Source: Thinopyrum elongatum (taxonomy: Eukaryota; Streptophyta; Magnoliopsida; Poales; Poaceae). From it: a stretch of DNA of 64,000 nucleotides. Below, piece by piece: positions 1 through 10,980 of this stretch. Where the stretch lies: positions 215,074,526 through 215,138,525 of the forward strand of contig CM022301.1 in assembly GCA_011799875.1 (NCBI GenBank), in the 5' to 3' direction. Below the pieces are notes generated by a model, which worked only from the letters and a program-made list of their open reading frames with translations, was not told the origin of the DNA and made no database searches. Made by a program: the position numbers and the translations under genes. How positions within the stretch are numbered: position 1 is the first letter of the stretch; each line of letters begins with the position of its first letter.

Positions 1-698
1 CAGTGCCACCGGAGCGGTATTACCGTTGGGGTTGCCCCACCACAGTGAGTAGGCAGCGGGGGCGAAGGTAGAATGGCTAGAGCGGTACTAGCGCCCAAGA
101 CAGGTGGTACTACCGCTTGTAGCCGGAACTACCGTCCCTACTGCCGCCAGTGAGCGGCAAAGACAAAGTGAAGAGCAGAACACCGTGCGGTAGTGGCAGC
201 GGTGGTAGGGGCGGTACTACCGTGCCTACTGCCGCTCCTACTTCCGCACGCACTGCTGGGAACCCGACACGAAAAATCAAGGCCCGAGCAGAGAGCGGCA
301 GTGCCAGTGGTACAAGTAGCGGTACTACTGCTAATAAGCGGTACTACCACTTCTGCCCGCGGTACTACCGCTTGCAGCTCTCCACCCCTTCTTCAGCACA
401 AACAATGGATAACTCCAAAAGGCGGAAAGTGGCGATGGGTGCAATATGATTGTGTACATGTTGATTCCACCCAAACCTTTCCGAAGCGCACCCCCTCTTG
501 ATAGTACGGTTTTCCCTACGACTCAAGTCCACCAAAAAGAAACGCAGGAAAGAAAACCGTCTTTACTTGAAACTCCGAGGGGCACGAATCGTCTTGTGCC
601 ATATGCTTGGAAGTCTCAAATGCTCAATGCACACGATTAGTCCGCAAACACATTGTCATCAATCACCAAAACCACTTAGGGAGAAATATGCCCTAACA
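1..698 (-). repeat. 3' LTR of the Copia element (partial, cut by window edge)
   Basis: Matches 61468-62153 nearly base for base, and the match stops at the element-side boundary: minus-strand TGTTAGGGCATATTTCTCC begins at 698, exactly next to a polypurine tract. The full LTR is about 1.55 kb judging from the other copy, so roughly the last 850 bases (TATA region, R and U5) lie outside the window. It carries the palindromic motif GCGGTACTACCGC (359-371) and several degenerate versions. The open frames here on either strand are repeat-derived and not genes. Confidence 0.9.
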
Positions 699-1118
699 AT
701 CTCCCCCTTTTTTGGTGGATTGATGACAACGCGGGATTTGCAGAAAGGATATAGCAAAGAGGTGTGCAAACCCACAATCTACAAAATATAGACAGGGTCC
801 CCCTAGATGTGTGCACTATTTTAGATATGCTTTTGGAATGCAAAATAGACACATATAGGATCCACACTCCCCCTATATTTTATAGACCAAGCAAACTTGC
901 ACAAACATAATAAGATGATAGCAAGCAAGTAATAACATAAAGTACTTGACATAAATAGATAGAGATAGGATAGCTCATATGTCTCACACCATATGGTCTC
1001 GAACACAAAGGACAACCACAAACCACAAACCAAAGCAAACGAAAGAGTTCGAGCGAGGAAAGCAAACAAAACACACTCGACTCACGACACATACTGCAAA
1101 TCCCTAAACTCTCTCCCC
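699..1118 (-). promoter_or_regulatory. Multiple polypurine tracts upstream of the Copia 3' LTR
   Basis: Directly next to the LTR the minus strand reads CCAAAAAAGGGGGAGAT (699-715), the primary plus-strand priming tract. Further GGGGGA-type tracts recur at about 796-801, 866-873 and 1111-1118, and another lies at about 3737-3747 beside the end of pol. Known: Sireviruses carry several polypurine tracts before the 3' LTR. Between the tracts (720-1180) I see only A-rich untranslated sequence. Confidence 0.7.
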
Positions 1119-1189
1119 CTTTGGCATCAAGACACCAAAACGGCAGAGAGTACACCTAAGACCGAAGGTGGTAGCAACACTCCAAGACA

Positions 1190-2601
1190 TCACCAATCAT
1201 GCTCCTCCTCCTTAGACTCCTTTGCAGTAGGTGTAGGGCCCCCAGTGCCCTCATCAGAATCGGTCCATGGGCAGTGCACTCTGACCCACGACTCCTCATC
1301 AGTGATCTTGTCCTCGGAGCCATCTGAAACGGTGAGACCAACCTGCCTCATAATGGCCTTGTCATGACAACGGGCCTTCTTTGCATCCACGTGAGCCTTG
1401 TACTGTCCCTTGGCCTGGAGGCAAAACAACTTCTTCATCTTCTGATTGAGCTTCTTAGCCCAAGAGGGCTCCTCAGAAGGCTCATAGTCTGGCTCATCAT
1501 CATCAGACCTAACTGTGTCATGCTCTGGTGGAGCAGGAGCAGTCGTCCCCCACTTCTCCTTCTGTCTCAGTTGAATAACATCATGAGACACTAGGTCTCC
1601 AGTGATAAGCTCCTCATCCGGAAACGAAGGTGCCCATGTCTCCTCAATGAGCTGCATCAAGTAGGGGCCATAGATGATGCACTTGCGCTCCAAGATCGCA
1701 TAGCGAAGTTTCGACCACATGAAATGAGAAACATCCAATACCTCCTGAGAGCCATGCTGCTTCTGGCAAAAGAGAAGTAGATCCACCAGATAGGAGTGCA
1801 CCATATCCTGGTTGCCAACACGAGGGAACAGAGTGTTCCTAAAGATCCGATGCAAGATATCCAGAAAGGGCCAGAGCTCATAGGAGATGTGCCCAGTCTC
1901 AGACACCTTCTTGGTAGAGAAAGGCCACAGAGCCTCCTTGTGAGTAGCAGAAGCCTCCCAGTGAGGGCGAAACCCAATTGGGGTTTGGGCACCCTTATCA
2001 TCATATGACAAACTCTTCATAAAGCTCTTCCATGTAGCAGACATACGCCAACCATTGGTCATCCAGGTGAGAGTCCTATCCTCATCATGCCCAAAATGCA
2101 CTGTGGCATAGAATTGGGCCACAAGCTCCGCATCAAAATCCTTGTTGAAATAGATGATCCTCTTGATATCTAGCTCCTCGCACCTCTGTAGTGCAGCTCC
2201 AAAGTAAGGCAAGTCCTTCTCCATGTGAGTGAGATCAACTGACTTGACTTTCACATATAGATTCTTCTTTCCCTTCAACACATCATGGAAGATAGACTGT
2301 TGAAATCTGTTCCAAAACATACGATGAACAAGCGAAGGATCCCGAGGCTCCCGGTACGGATTGCGCTTACGAGCCAAACCAAACTCCTGAGCAGACATCT
2401 GATGAGCACCCTTGGGCCCCTTGTTCTTGGACGCAGTCACTTTGACTCTCTGTCTTGGCTGCTCACTGGAGTCACTCACAGGCACTGAGCCAGTCTCTGG
2501 CATGGTGCCATCCACTGGCACATCGGCAGAGCGGTTGTCCTTGGAGCCACCGGCACGGGCGGGATTCTTGTGACGAGCCTGATGCCCAGTGCTACTACCA
2601 C
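1190..2601 (-). CDS. Envelope-position third ORF of the Sirevirus-type element, open throughout
   Basis: About 470 codons with no stop, ending with residues EEEHDW and a stop at 1190. It sits after pol and before the polypurine tracts, the position of the env-like gene of Sireviruses. The N-terminal part is basic and Ser/Pro-rich (KVTASKNKGPKG). The middle has a block with QFYATVHFG followed by LTWMTNG that resembles the region shared by plant transposon third-ORF proteins. The C-terminal part is acidic (SDDDEPDYEPSEE). I see no convincing internal membrane helix. The start at 2601 is chosen because the minus strand has a pyrimidine-rich tract and TGTTCCAG just upstream, a good splice acceptor; the frame also stays open to an ATG at 2710, and that stretch would encode a hydrophobic segment. 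Function is unknown. It is striking that this frame is open while gag-pol of the same element is heavily broken. Confidence 0.65.
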
Positions 2602-2837
2602 CTGGAACACATACAAAAAAACACGAAGGAGGCAAAATGCATAAGCCAAAGGAAAAAGAGAAACACAAGAGTGAAGGTGGAACGGTAAAAACTAGAAGTT
2701 GGCAGCTCAAAGCGGCAGTACCACACCTCCCAGCGGTAGTACCGCTCCGGAGGGGCGGTAGTACTGCTCGAGGCGGATGTCAAGGGGTTGAACACTTCCG
2801 CGGAGAGATCCAGTAGTACCGGAGGTGCCAAATTCAA
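2595..2837 (-). other. Upstream open frame / possible leader or intron before the env-like ORF
   Basis: An 80-codon minus-strand frame runs from an ATG at 2837 across the probable splice acceptor. Its second half, before the acceptor, is pyrimidine-rich and encodes hydrophobic residues (FLFFLWLMHFASFVFF). It could be a signal-like segment if unspliced, or simply the polypyrimidine tract of an intron. The sequence cannot decide between these; the intron reading seems more likely to me. Confidence 0.3.
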
Positions 2838-3091
2838 ATTTTCGCGGTTAAACCTTCAATCTACCTCCTCTAGCAATCTTCTACGCCCTACTCATGCCCC
2901 GATTTGGCCAAAAATCGAAGAATGCAATGGATATTGCCCTAAAACGTAGATCCAAAAACTAGAACCAAAGAGGAGAAGAACGAGGACAATACCGGCATCC
3001 ATGGCAAGAGGAGAGGGTGGGGATCGATCCCACTGGACAGAAATGCGGAAGACGGCCCGGAGGCGGCGGCCCTACACTGCCTGTTTGTTGC

Positions 3092-3134
<43 letters not shown>

Positions 3135-3327
3135 GAGAGGAGGTGAGAGTGAATGGGTATGGGGAAGAGAAAACTTTCCCCGCCCCGACTCATAACCCCC
3201 ACTACCACTCACTAAGCGGTAGTACCGCCCCTGTAGTAGACCATGGCAGAAGACCGGGTAGTACCGCTTGGGCGGTAGTACCGGGGAGCCAAGCGGTAGC
3301 ACCGCCCGGGCTCTGCGGTAGTACCGC
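2733..3327. repeat. Palindromic GCGGTAGTACCGC cluster between pol and the env-like ORF
   Basis: Perfect copies of the 13-bp palindrome (6-bp arms GCGGTA/TACCGC around one central base) lie at 2733-2745, 3216-3228 and 3315-3327, with degenerate copies at about 2755, 3256 and 3272. The same motif clusters in the U3 part of the LTR, upstream of the TATA box. Between the copies (2840-3200) lies untranslated sequence with a GA microsatellite at 3094-3131. Confidence 0.75.
3094..3131. repeat. (GA)n microsatellite
   Basis: About 19 uninterrupted GA units inside the untranslated spacer of the Copia element. It creates spurious open frames of Arg-Glu or Leu-Ser repeats on both strands. Confidence 0.95.
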
Positions 3328-3804
3328 GCAGGCGACAACAGGTAGAAACAAGGAAAAAAAGATTGGCTTATGCACAAACGAAGACCACAGAAAGGCTCGA
3401 GAGAGACACGACAAGGAACAATAGCAAACGAATGAGACACCCCAAGCATAAAAGCAAGGAAAAGAGAAGCACACAAGAAGTGTCTCAAAACACACACAAA
3501 GTCCTCACGACTAAAAACAACAAAAGTCAATCACGAGGAGAAGCCTCTCAAGGAGAGGGCGGTGGGCGAAGCCACCTATGTTTGAGTCAATTGGTATGGC
3601 ACCGCGAAGATTTTAACCTTGGGTCCATGACCAAAACTCATCTTTGAAGCACAAGTACCATAAAAAATGGCTAATGTGAAAGACTTGATCGATTTATGCA
3701 TAATGGGGGGAGGGAGAGTTCATTGAGAGAACAACACTCCCCCTATGTCCATGCCTACATCTAGAACAAGATAGAATGATGAGTGCGGTTGGGTGTGCCT
3801 AGAT

Positions 3805-3910
3805 TCATGCCACATTGCTCGAATCAATGATATTTAGCTCATGCCTTAACTCGCGAAATCTTGCTTCATCTAGAGGCTTGGTGAAAATATCCGCTAGTTG
3901 CTCTTGAGTG
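3805..3910 (-). pseudogene. C-terminal end of Copia pol (RNase H tail)
   Basis: The minus strand encodes TQEQLADIFTKPLDEARF and continues to a TGA at 3805-3807. The block LADIFTKPL is the conserved end of Ty1/copia RNase H. The frame joins exactly to the RNase H region ending at 44018-44033, once the 16-bp duplication is counted once. The separation is due to the LINE insertion. Between here and the env-like region (3330-3800) I see only spacer. Confidence 0.9.
3895..3910. repeat. Target-site duplication of the LINE, 3' side
   Basis: TAGTTGCTCTTGAGTG, identical to 44018-44033. It is Copia pol sequence on both sides. Its length (16 bp) and the adjoining T run (poly(A) tail on the minus strand, 3911-3919) are typical of target-primed reverse transcription. 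Confidence 0.93.
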
Positions 3911-3944
3911 TTTTTTTTTGCGGGGGTAAAAAGATGTGTATTAC

Positions 3945-6900
3945 TCAAGAGCAAATAAGTTCATCCCTACACAGACTAGGGATATTAGCAGGTCCAGAAT
4001 GGAGACAAACAACCATGTGGTTCTCTGGTCTACCAAAGTTTGCTAGAACATGACTTACATTATTTTTATCTCTAGGAATATGAGTAACTACACACTCTCT
4101 TTGACCCAAAAGAAACTTGATCTCATAAATTACCACGACGTATATGGATCTATTGTGTTCTGTTGATGTGATCATCTCGACTACCATCTTGCTATCACAA
4201 TCCAGGATGATTGGAAGTTCCGTCCACTGATGCGCCAAAGCCAATCCTTCCATGCAGCCAGCAAGCTCAGCATGCAGGACCAAAGAGAGCGGCAAGCCGA
4301 GAAGATGATGGCGCCATCCTGGTCATGCAATATCATGCCGGCGCCTGCAGTACCATCGGTCATAGACAGAGACCCATCAACATTCAGCTTGGTCCATCTT
4401 GTAGGAGGAGGCTGCCATTTAGAAGGTGGTGGCTTTGGAATTTTCGCATGCAACAATGGCTGAGCCACACCATCCTTATCTGCCACCATCTTCCCTTTCA
4501 CTAGCTCCACCGTGGAATAGTGTTGCAGGTTCAACAAGGAGGACACATAGCTCGGCAGAAAACGTTTAGACGATTCCACAGGTGGTGCTGGCTTATGATG
4601 GGTAATTTCATTCCGCACATGCCAGCACCTCCACAACAGCATCAATAGACGTAGCCGATCGCCGTCGTTCAGGTCCGCCATGGAGTGTAAGAGCCACTCC
4701 GGCCCGGTATAACACATCGACGTAATCTCAGGGATGCACCACACCTTTGACATAGCTTGCCAGAGTTCCACTACGCGTGGGCACCTACAGAAAGTGTGGA
4801 ATGTGTCCTCACACTCGAGTCCACATAATGGACATATGTCAGTTGTTTCAATGTGGTGATCAAACTTGTTAGCCCAAGTTGCAAGTGAATTTGTCGCCAC
4901 TCGCCATCCGAATACACGCACCTTAGGAGGAGCAGGGCACCTCCATATTGATGCCCAGACAGCACGTCGCCCGTCTGGTGCCCTGCTCGCTGCGACTGAA
5001 GAAGGACGGAGCTTGTCCTCGAGCGCCAGCCGATATGCACTATGCACAGTGAAGATACCGTTGCGTTCAGGTCCCCGTGCTAGGACGTCGTCGCCCAATC
5101 TCGGTGAAGCTTTAATCTTCAGAATTTGTTGCACATCCACTGGTAGAAAATAACATCGCAATAGGTCGCCTCGCCACGCACCGTGCACATCCAGTAGCTC
5201 ACTCACCCGACGGAGTCGGCATCGGCCTTGGGGGGAGATGGGTGGGCGCCCTATTGGATGAGGGATCCAAAAGTCTCGCCAGACTCTAACCGAGGCTCCA
5301 TTACCTATGCGCCACACAAGCGCTTGTTTCAGAAGTTCCAAACTATGCACGATGGACTGCCATGTTTGGGATGCGTTGCTGCTGAAGACTGTGTCCTCCA
5401 TACGTCCATGCGGGAAATATCAGGCTCTCAGTACACGAGCACAAAGGCTGTCAGGGAAAGCCATGATCCTCCAGGCCTGGCGAGCAAGCATAGCCTGGTT
5501 AAATAGACGGAAATCCTTGAAACCCATACCTCCTGAAGCTTTGGGCCTAAGTAACTGATCCCACACTTTCCAATGTGTTTTCCGTTTGCCCTTCGTTGCA
5601 CCCCACCAATAGCTGCGGATCATACGGCCGAGATCATCACATGTGCTGCGGGGAAATTTGAAGACACTCATCAAGAAGGTAGGAAGTGCATGTGCAACCG
5701 CCTTTATCAAAACTTCCCTTCCTGCGTGTGACATTAATTCTCCCCACTGTATGATACGCTTAGTGAATTGTTGCTGCAAATTCTGTAACTTCCCCTTGGA
5801 GAAGCGACCATTGGGAGTTGGCAGCCCAAGCTATTTCTCCTCAAAATTAGCATTAGTCACCTCCAGATTTTGCATAACAATCTGCTTGTCCACATCCCTA
5901 CAGCGGTGACTGAACAAAATAGAGCACTTGGCTGGATTGAGCAATTGTCCAGCAGCACTAGCATATTTTTGAAGTACCCGCTTGACTTGATCTGCTTCAC
6001 CCGCATTTGCTCGAATGAATAAAAGTGTAACGTCCACGAACAAGAGATGTGAGATACCAGGCGCCTGCAGACACACCCTAATTGGGGTAATATTATGGGC
6101 TGCAATTTCCTATTTCAGGATAACATCCAAACCATCAGCAACAAATAGAAAAAGAAATGGAGAGAGAGGGTCTCCCTGCCATAGCCCGCGTGACGGTGCG
6201 AATGAATCTGAGAGGGCTCCATTAAGTTTGACTGAATAGCTCACCGAGGTGAAACACCTCATAATCCAATTCACCCATAGGTGAGAGAAACCCAACTGTT
6301 GCATCACTCGCTCCATAAACACCCAATCTACTCTGTCATATGCTTTCAAGAGGTCAAGTTTATAAGCACATAAACTTTGATCCGGATCTTTCTCCTGCTT
6401 GATAGAATGGATACACTCAAAAGCAATCAAAGCATTATCCGTAATTAATCTGCCTGGGACAAACGCGCTCTACTCTGGGGAGACAAGATTATCAAGATAG
6501 GGGCGTAGGCGATTAACCAAACATTTTGCTATAACCTTGTAAATGACGTTACAAAGGCTGATGTGCCGAAATTCCGTGATCCGTAAGGGGTTATCTATCT
6601 TTGGGATGAGGACGATAGTGGTACTATTCACCCCCTCCGACATCACACCTGTGACAAAAAAAGCTTAACAGAGTTAATGATGTCCTCCTTGAGCACTGAC
6701 CAATGTCTCTGGAAGAACCTGGCAGGGAACCCGTCTGGTCCTGGTGCCTTTAGGAGACCAATTTGGAACATGGCATCAGCAATCTCCTTGTCAGTGAACT
6801 CGGAACAAAGCTTATCATTCATAATACTTGTCACCTTGGGCTGAACAAGACGCACAACGTCTCCTGGATCAAGAAGATGGTCAGCAGAAAAGATACTTTG

Positions 6901-7285
6901 AAAATATTCATTTGCCATACCCATCATAGTTGCCTGCTCCGTATGAACGACACCATGAGCATCAGTGAGACCTTTGAACCGGTTTTTTCTTGCTCACCAA
7001 ACAGCCTTGCGATGGAACATTTTGGTGTTCCTGTCGCCCTCCCTAAGACAATCAATCCTAGACCTTTGGAGCCATAACATTTCTTCCTTGTTAGCAGTTC
7101 ATTCATCTTGTCCATTTCGTTTCGAATTTCCATATGATCAGCATTCATATGAGTTAGTTCCTCCAGCCGCGCTCTAGATTTCTCCAACTCTCTAGTGATA
7201 TTGCCAAAAGTTTTGTTGCTCCATGCATGCAAGTCCGACATGACAGATGCTAGGGACTCTTTTATGTCTCTCAGGTTCCTCTTAG
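3945..7285 (-). pseudogene. LINE ORF2, part after the CACTA insertion (RT, zinc-binding domain, RNase H)
   Basis: Reading down the minus strand: a post-endonuclease helix region (7285-6930); RT start with APGPDGFPARFF (about 6740); FVPGRLITDNALIAFE (about 6460-6420); a palm motif with YKLDLLKAYDRVDW; GDPLSPFLF (about 6150); the active-site block HLLFVDVTLLF (6015-6050); the zinc-binding domain DICPLCGLECEDTFH (about 4820); and an RNase H domain with NVDGS, AELAG and DCDS, ending with a stop at 3945. Known: the RT active site of plant LINEs reads FADD. Here 6029-6037 encodes V-D-V, so one catalytic Asp is lost. Several frameshifts and stops (near 7080, 6640, 6110, 5830, 5420, 4220) also break the frame. 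Confidence 0.9.
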
Positions 7286-7313
7286 CACTACAAAAAAATG
7301 ACACATCCGTGAC
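7283..7313 (+). repeat. Left TSD and terminal inverted repeat of the large CACTA
   Basis: TAG (7283-7285), then CACTACAAAAAAATGACACATCCGTGAC-type terminus pairing with 39804-39831. Short TGACA/TGTCA-type repeats follow in the next 200 bases (for example near 7340, 7370, 7420). Confidence 0.88.
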
Positions 7314-7629
7314 ATTTTGGGCCGAACGAATTTTTTCTGTCATGCTTATGACAGTTCTATGACGATAATTGTGACAAAACCCGGTATCATCATAGGTGTG
7401 GTGGGCTCCTACTTCTATGACAAAAAATCATAACAAAAAATGGGCTTTTCATCCTGGGTGGGCCGGAGACGCACCTGCATGACATTCTTTGGGCCGTCCA
7501 TGACGGAAAAAATCATGGTAGAAGCGAGGGCGAGGAAAATTTCGGGGAGTTCCCGGTTACGGTGGGTGGTCGGGGCCGAGCGATGTGCGTTTCTCTCGTT
7601 TACGTACAGGTGTGTGTGCGAGGTGTTGG

Positions 7630-8520
7630 GCTCTAACTGAACCCGAGCGAGGCATTTTCTTACTGAACCCGAGCGATTGCACTAGCTACGTTACTGAACC
7701 CGGGTGATCGATCCCTTGGCTGTTAACTGAACCCGAGCGATTCCTTCGCTACTGCTGCTAACTGAACCTGAGCGATTGATCGCTGCTGCTGCTTACTAAA
7801 ACTGATCGAACCCGCTGCCTCTTGATGAACAGTGAATGTGGGGGTTGGTTGAATGAGTCAAGACGTACGTGGTTGGGGTTGGATGAACAGTTCCCGGTTG
7901 GGGTTGGATGAACAGGACCCCGTGGTAGTAGTAGTAGTAGGCCATTGCTGCTGGATGAACAGGACCTCGATAGGAGGCCGCCACAGCCGAGCTGGTTGGG
8001 GGTAGATGAGCAGGACCCCGTGGAGTGCTGGTTGAACAATAGCCGGTGGAGGGCTAGATGAACAGTAGCTCGTGGATTAACAGTAGATGGTGGAGGCATG
8101 AGGAAGACGCGGTGGATGAACAGTGCAGGTGGAGGCTGAAGCAAGTCGATGGTGGGTGAACAGTAGCCCGTGGAGTCCCGTTTTGCGGTACGCCACATCC
8201 CTCCCGATGAACAGGACCCCCATTTCGACCATAGCGCTCCAACACAAGTCTGTTTCCTCCGTTTTGCGGTACGCCACACCCCTCCCGATGAACAGGATGC
8301 CGTTTCGACCATAGACGGTCGAACAGAAGGTCGTTTCCTCCGTACTATGGTACGCCAGACCCTGTTTCGGCTGTTCCGTCCAAGCCAGTTGGCTCCCGTT
8401 GAACAGGATGCATTCCGACCCAGTCTGTTGCCTCCCGATGAACAGGACGCTGTTTCTTCGTTCCGACCCAGCCGGTTGGTTGCCCCGATGAACAGGACGC
8501 CGTTGCTGCCGTCCGTTGCC
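7630..8520 (+). repeat. Left subterminal repeat array of the CACTA
   Basis: A degenerate array. The first part repeats ACTGAACCCGAGCGA with spacers of 20-35 bp (about 7637, 7672, 7725 and 7762, plus variants). The second part (7820-8510) repeats a unit built around GATGAACAGGACCCC and TACGCCACACCCCTCCC. Known: subterminal repeats of CACTA elements are binding sites of the TNPA-type protein. Open frames in this stretch on both strands are products of the repeats. Confidence 0.75.
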
Positions 8521-10270
8521 TCTCCATGTACACGAGCCCTGGCCGTACGTATGCGCGAGTAGGCGTTCGAGACCCCGCCCGTATGTACCTACGTGGCCGT
8601 ATTTTTTGGCATGTGGCTGTACGTACGTGTACACGGTTTAGAAGGGACTACCTGAACTGCTACGTCGGGGGCTCTACTACTACACGTGCTGCTGCTTGCT
8701 CGGCCACGGTTCATCGTTGCAGAGAGACCGATCGACCAGTATGTACGTAAACGTTCGCGACAACGCTACGTACGCTTCGACCGGGTGGGTCCCAGCTGTC
8801 AGGGAGGATAAGGATGCACTTCCTTGCGTGCGAAGATATAGCTGATGGGTCCCGGCTGTCAGGGGGAGGAATCATTTTTTTTGTGAGTAATAAGGAGGCA
8901 CTTCCTTGTGTTCGAAGATGTAACTGGTGGGTCCAGCTGTCAGCCTCACAGCCTAAAGTCCACTTCCGATGGCTATCGTTCGTTGACCTCGTTGACCACG
9001 AGGCGCCGAGAGCATCAAGGCGGTGGACGACGACGAGGCCTAGGAAGGGAACGACGAGGAGCCAGAGAAGACGAGGAGGGTGGATGCCCACGCGGAGATG
9101 AGTACGAGGGTTCACTGGTTCGGCTGCGGCGTAAGGCTGCCGTCGCCGGAGAATAACAGGGGTGTGGGTGAGTAGAGGGAAGGCCTGTCCAGTCGTAGTA
9201 TGGTCGGTCCGTGAGGCCTGCGCGGCAGCACAGCCGGCCACGGGAGGCTGGAGCAGGCGGTACGGCAGGCCTGGTTTGGGCGGCTGGAGCAAGAAGACCA
9301 GAGGTTGAAGACGCAGCACGGCCGTTGATTTAACATCCAACGGTCAGTGCATCTAGAATCGTTTTAACTAAGTTGACAAAGCCCGTACGCATCAACTTAG
9401 TTGGCCCACAAGTCAGCCTCCAAATCTGGTGGGTCCTAGCTAGCAGGGGGGAATCATTTTTTTGCTCGTAATAAGGTGGCACTTCCTTGCGTGCGAAGAT
9501 GTTTTCTGGTTTTTTTAATTTCTTCCTTTTCGAGTTAGAATAAAAAGAAAACAATTTAGCATCTTTGGTACAATCTATATTTTCGCGAAATGGATGATAA
9601 TAAAGCTGGTGGGTCCCAGCTGTCAGGGAGAGGTAACTTTTTTTTTTCTACATAATAAAGGAAACACTTCCCTGCGTGCGAAGATGTAGCTGGTGGCTCA
9701 AACCTGTCACGGGGAGAAATCATTTGGTTTCGCATAATTAGAAGGGACTTGCTCGTGTGCGGCCATGGGCCATGCGGGTCCCTGCTGTCAGCCACTCCAT
9801 GTACATGCCTCTTCCGATGGCTGTCGTTTGTTGACAAGGTTGACCACGCCGCGCCGAGAGAACCAACGTGGTGGACGATGGCGAGGCCTAGGAAGGGAAC
9901 GATCCAGAGCCGGCGAAGACACAGCAGTGGATGCCCACGTGGAGGGGAGTACGAGGGTTCACTGGTTCGGCTGCGGTGTGAGGCTGCCGTCGCCGGAGAA
10001 TAACAGGAGGTGTTGGTGAGTAGAGGAATGGCCTGGACGGCGATGGGAGTAGGGTGGGCCGGTGAGTCCTGCGCGGCAGCACAACCGACCACGGGAGGTG
10101 GTAGCGGGCGGTACCGCCGGCGGTGGTTTTGGCGGCTGAAGCAAGAATATCCGAGATTGAAGAAGAAGCACGACATCCGTTGGATGGACATCCAACGACC
10201 ACTGCTGCTAGAACCGTATGTTGACTATAAGTTGACAAAGCCTTGCGTACGCGTCAGCTTAGTAGGCCCA
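8520..10270 (+). repeat. Duplicated GC-rich module in the CACTA left arm
   Basis: Two direct copies, about 8930-9420 and 9760-10270, share blocks such as CGAGGCCTAGGAAGGGAACGA and GGGTTCACTGGTTCGGCTGC, then an ACATCCAACG block and TTGACAAAGCC. Smaller repeats (GGTGGGTCCCAGCTGTCAG with AAGGAGGCACTTCCTTG) recur at about 8790, 8845, 8930, 9430, 9605, 10990 and 11155. No coding capacity I trust. Confidence 0.7.
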
Positions 10271-10279
10271 CAAGTGTGT

Positions 10280-10980
10280 GGCAGAGAACATATAGCCCAT
10301 TTGCGATTTGTAAGAATGTACAACCCATTTTTGAATTCTAATGGAATTTACTACAGCCCATTTACAATTTGTTAAAATTACAGCCCATTTTCTAGCTAGG
10401 ACAATTATTAATAATTTCAACCAACCGCTCAAAACAGAATTCAATAAAATTTCCCACATTTTGATGGGATCCGAAATATTTTTATCCCGAAATTTCTAGT
10501 CAGATTAAATATAATTTCAAAATAAATGTATTATGTAAAAATCCAACGAAATATTGTGGGTGCAACAAGTAATGAAATTAAAATTTTCAAAATCCAAAAA
10601 TAATATTTTTTAACTAATTACGTGTTTGGTGCATTTTTTTATAGTTATAGCCCAGTTTTTATAATTACATCCCATTTATTATTTCTTAAAGCCCATTTTC
10701 TTATTAAGCCTAATGCATCCCTCCTAGGAAAGATTTGAAGCCCAGCGGGGCGGAGATTAACAAGTTGACCTGGGCTGGGTATTACTCAAAAAAAGTATAG
10801 CTGGGCTAGCCATTTTCAGCTTGAAAAAAATTAATATCTGGGCTGGATATTTGGTCAACATAAAATAATAGCCTGGGCTAGACGGGCCACAGTCCGCCCA
10901 GTTGATACTCTGCTCTCCTCTGAACAACAACGAAAACATCGCTCAAGAAAAACTCTGCTCACACCTCAAAAATACAAATA
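10280..10980 (+). repeat. AT-rich stretch with repeated AGCCCATTT motifs
   Basis: The motif (A)GCCCATTT recurs at about 10295, 10325, 10358, 10383, 10670 and 10690 in AT-rich DNA, and a CTGGGCTGG variant follows at 10770-10880. Its complement AATGGG(C) is the core of the array near the right end of the CACTA, so the two ends carry related repeats in opposite orientation. No gene seen. Confidence 0.6.

Noticed and set aside
1190..2710. Host gene on the minus strand
   Set aside because: Position after pol, before the polypurine tracts and inside the LTR pair makes it the third ORF of the Copia element.
3017..3530. 135-152-codon frames on both strands around the GA microsatellite
   Set aside because: Contain Arg-Glu or Ser-Leu repeats from (GA)n and palindrome repeats; spacer of the Copia element.
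7758..8634. 184- and 185-codon minus-strand frames
   Set aside because: They translate the subterminal repeat array (repeated C-S-S and V-H-P blocks); no domain.
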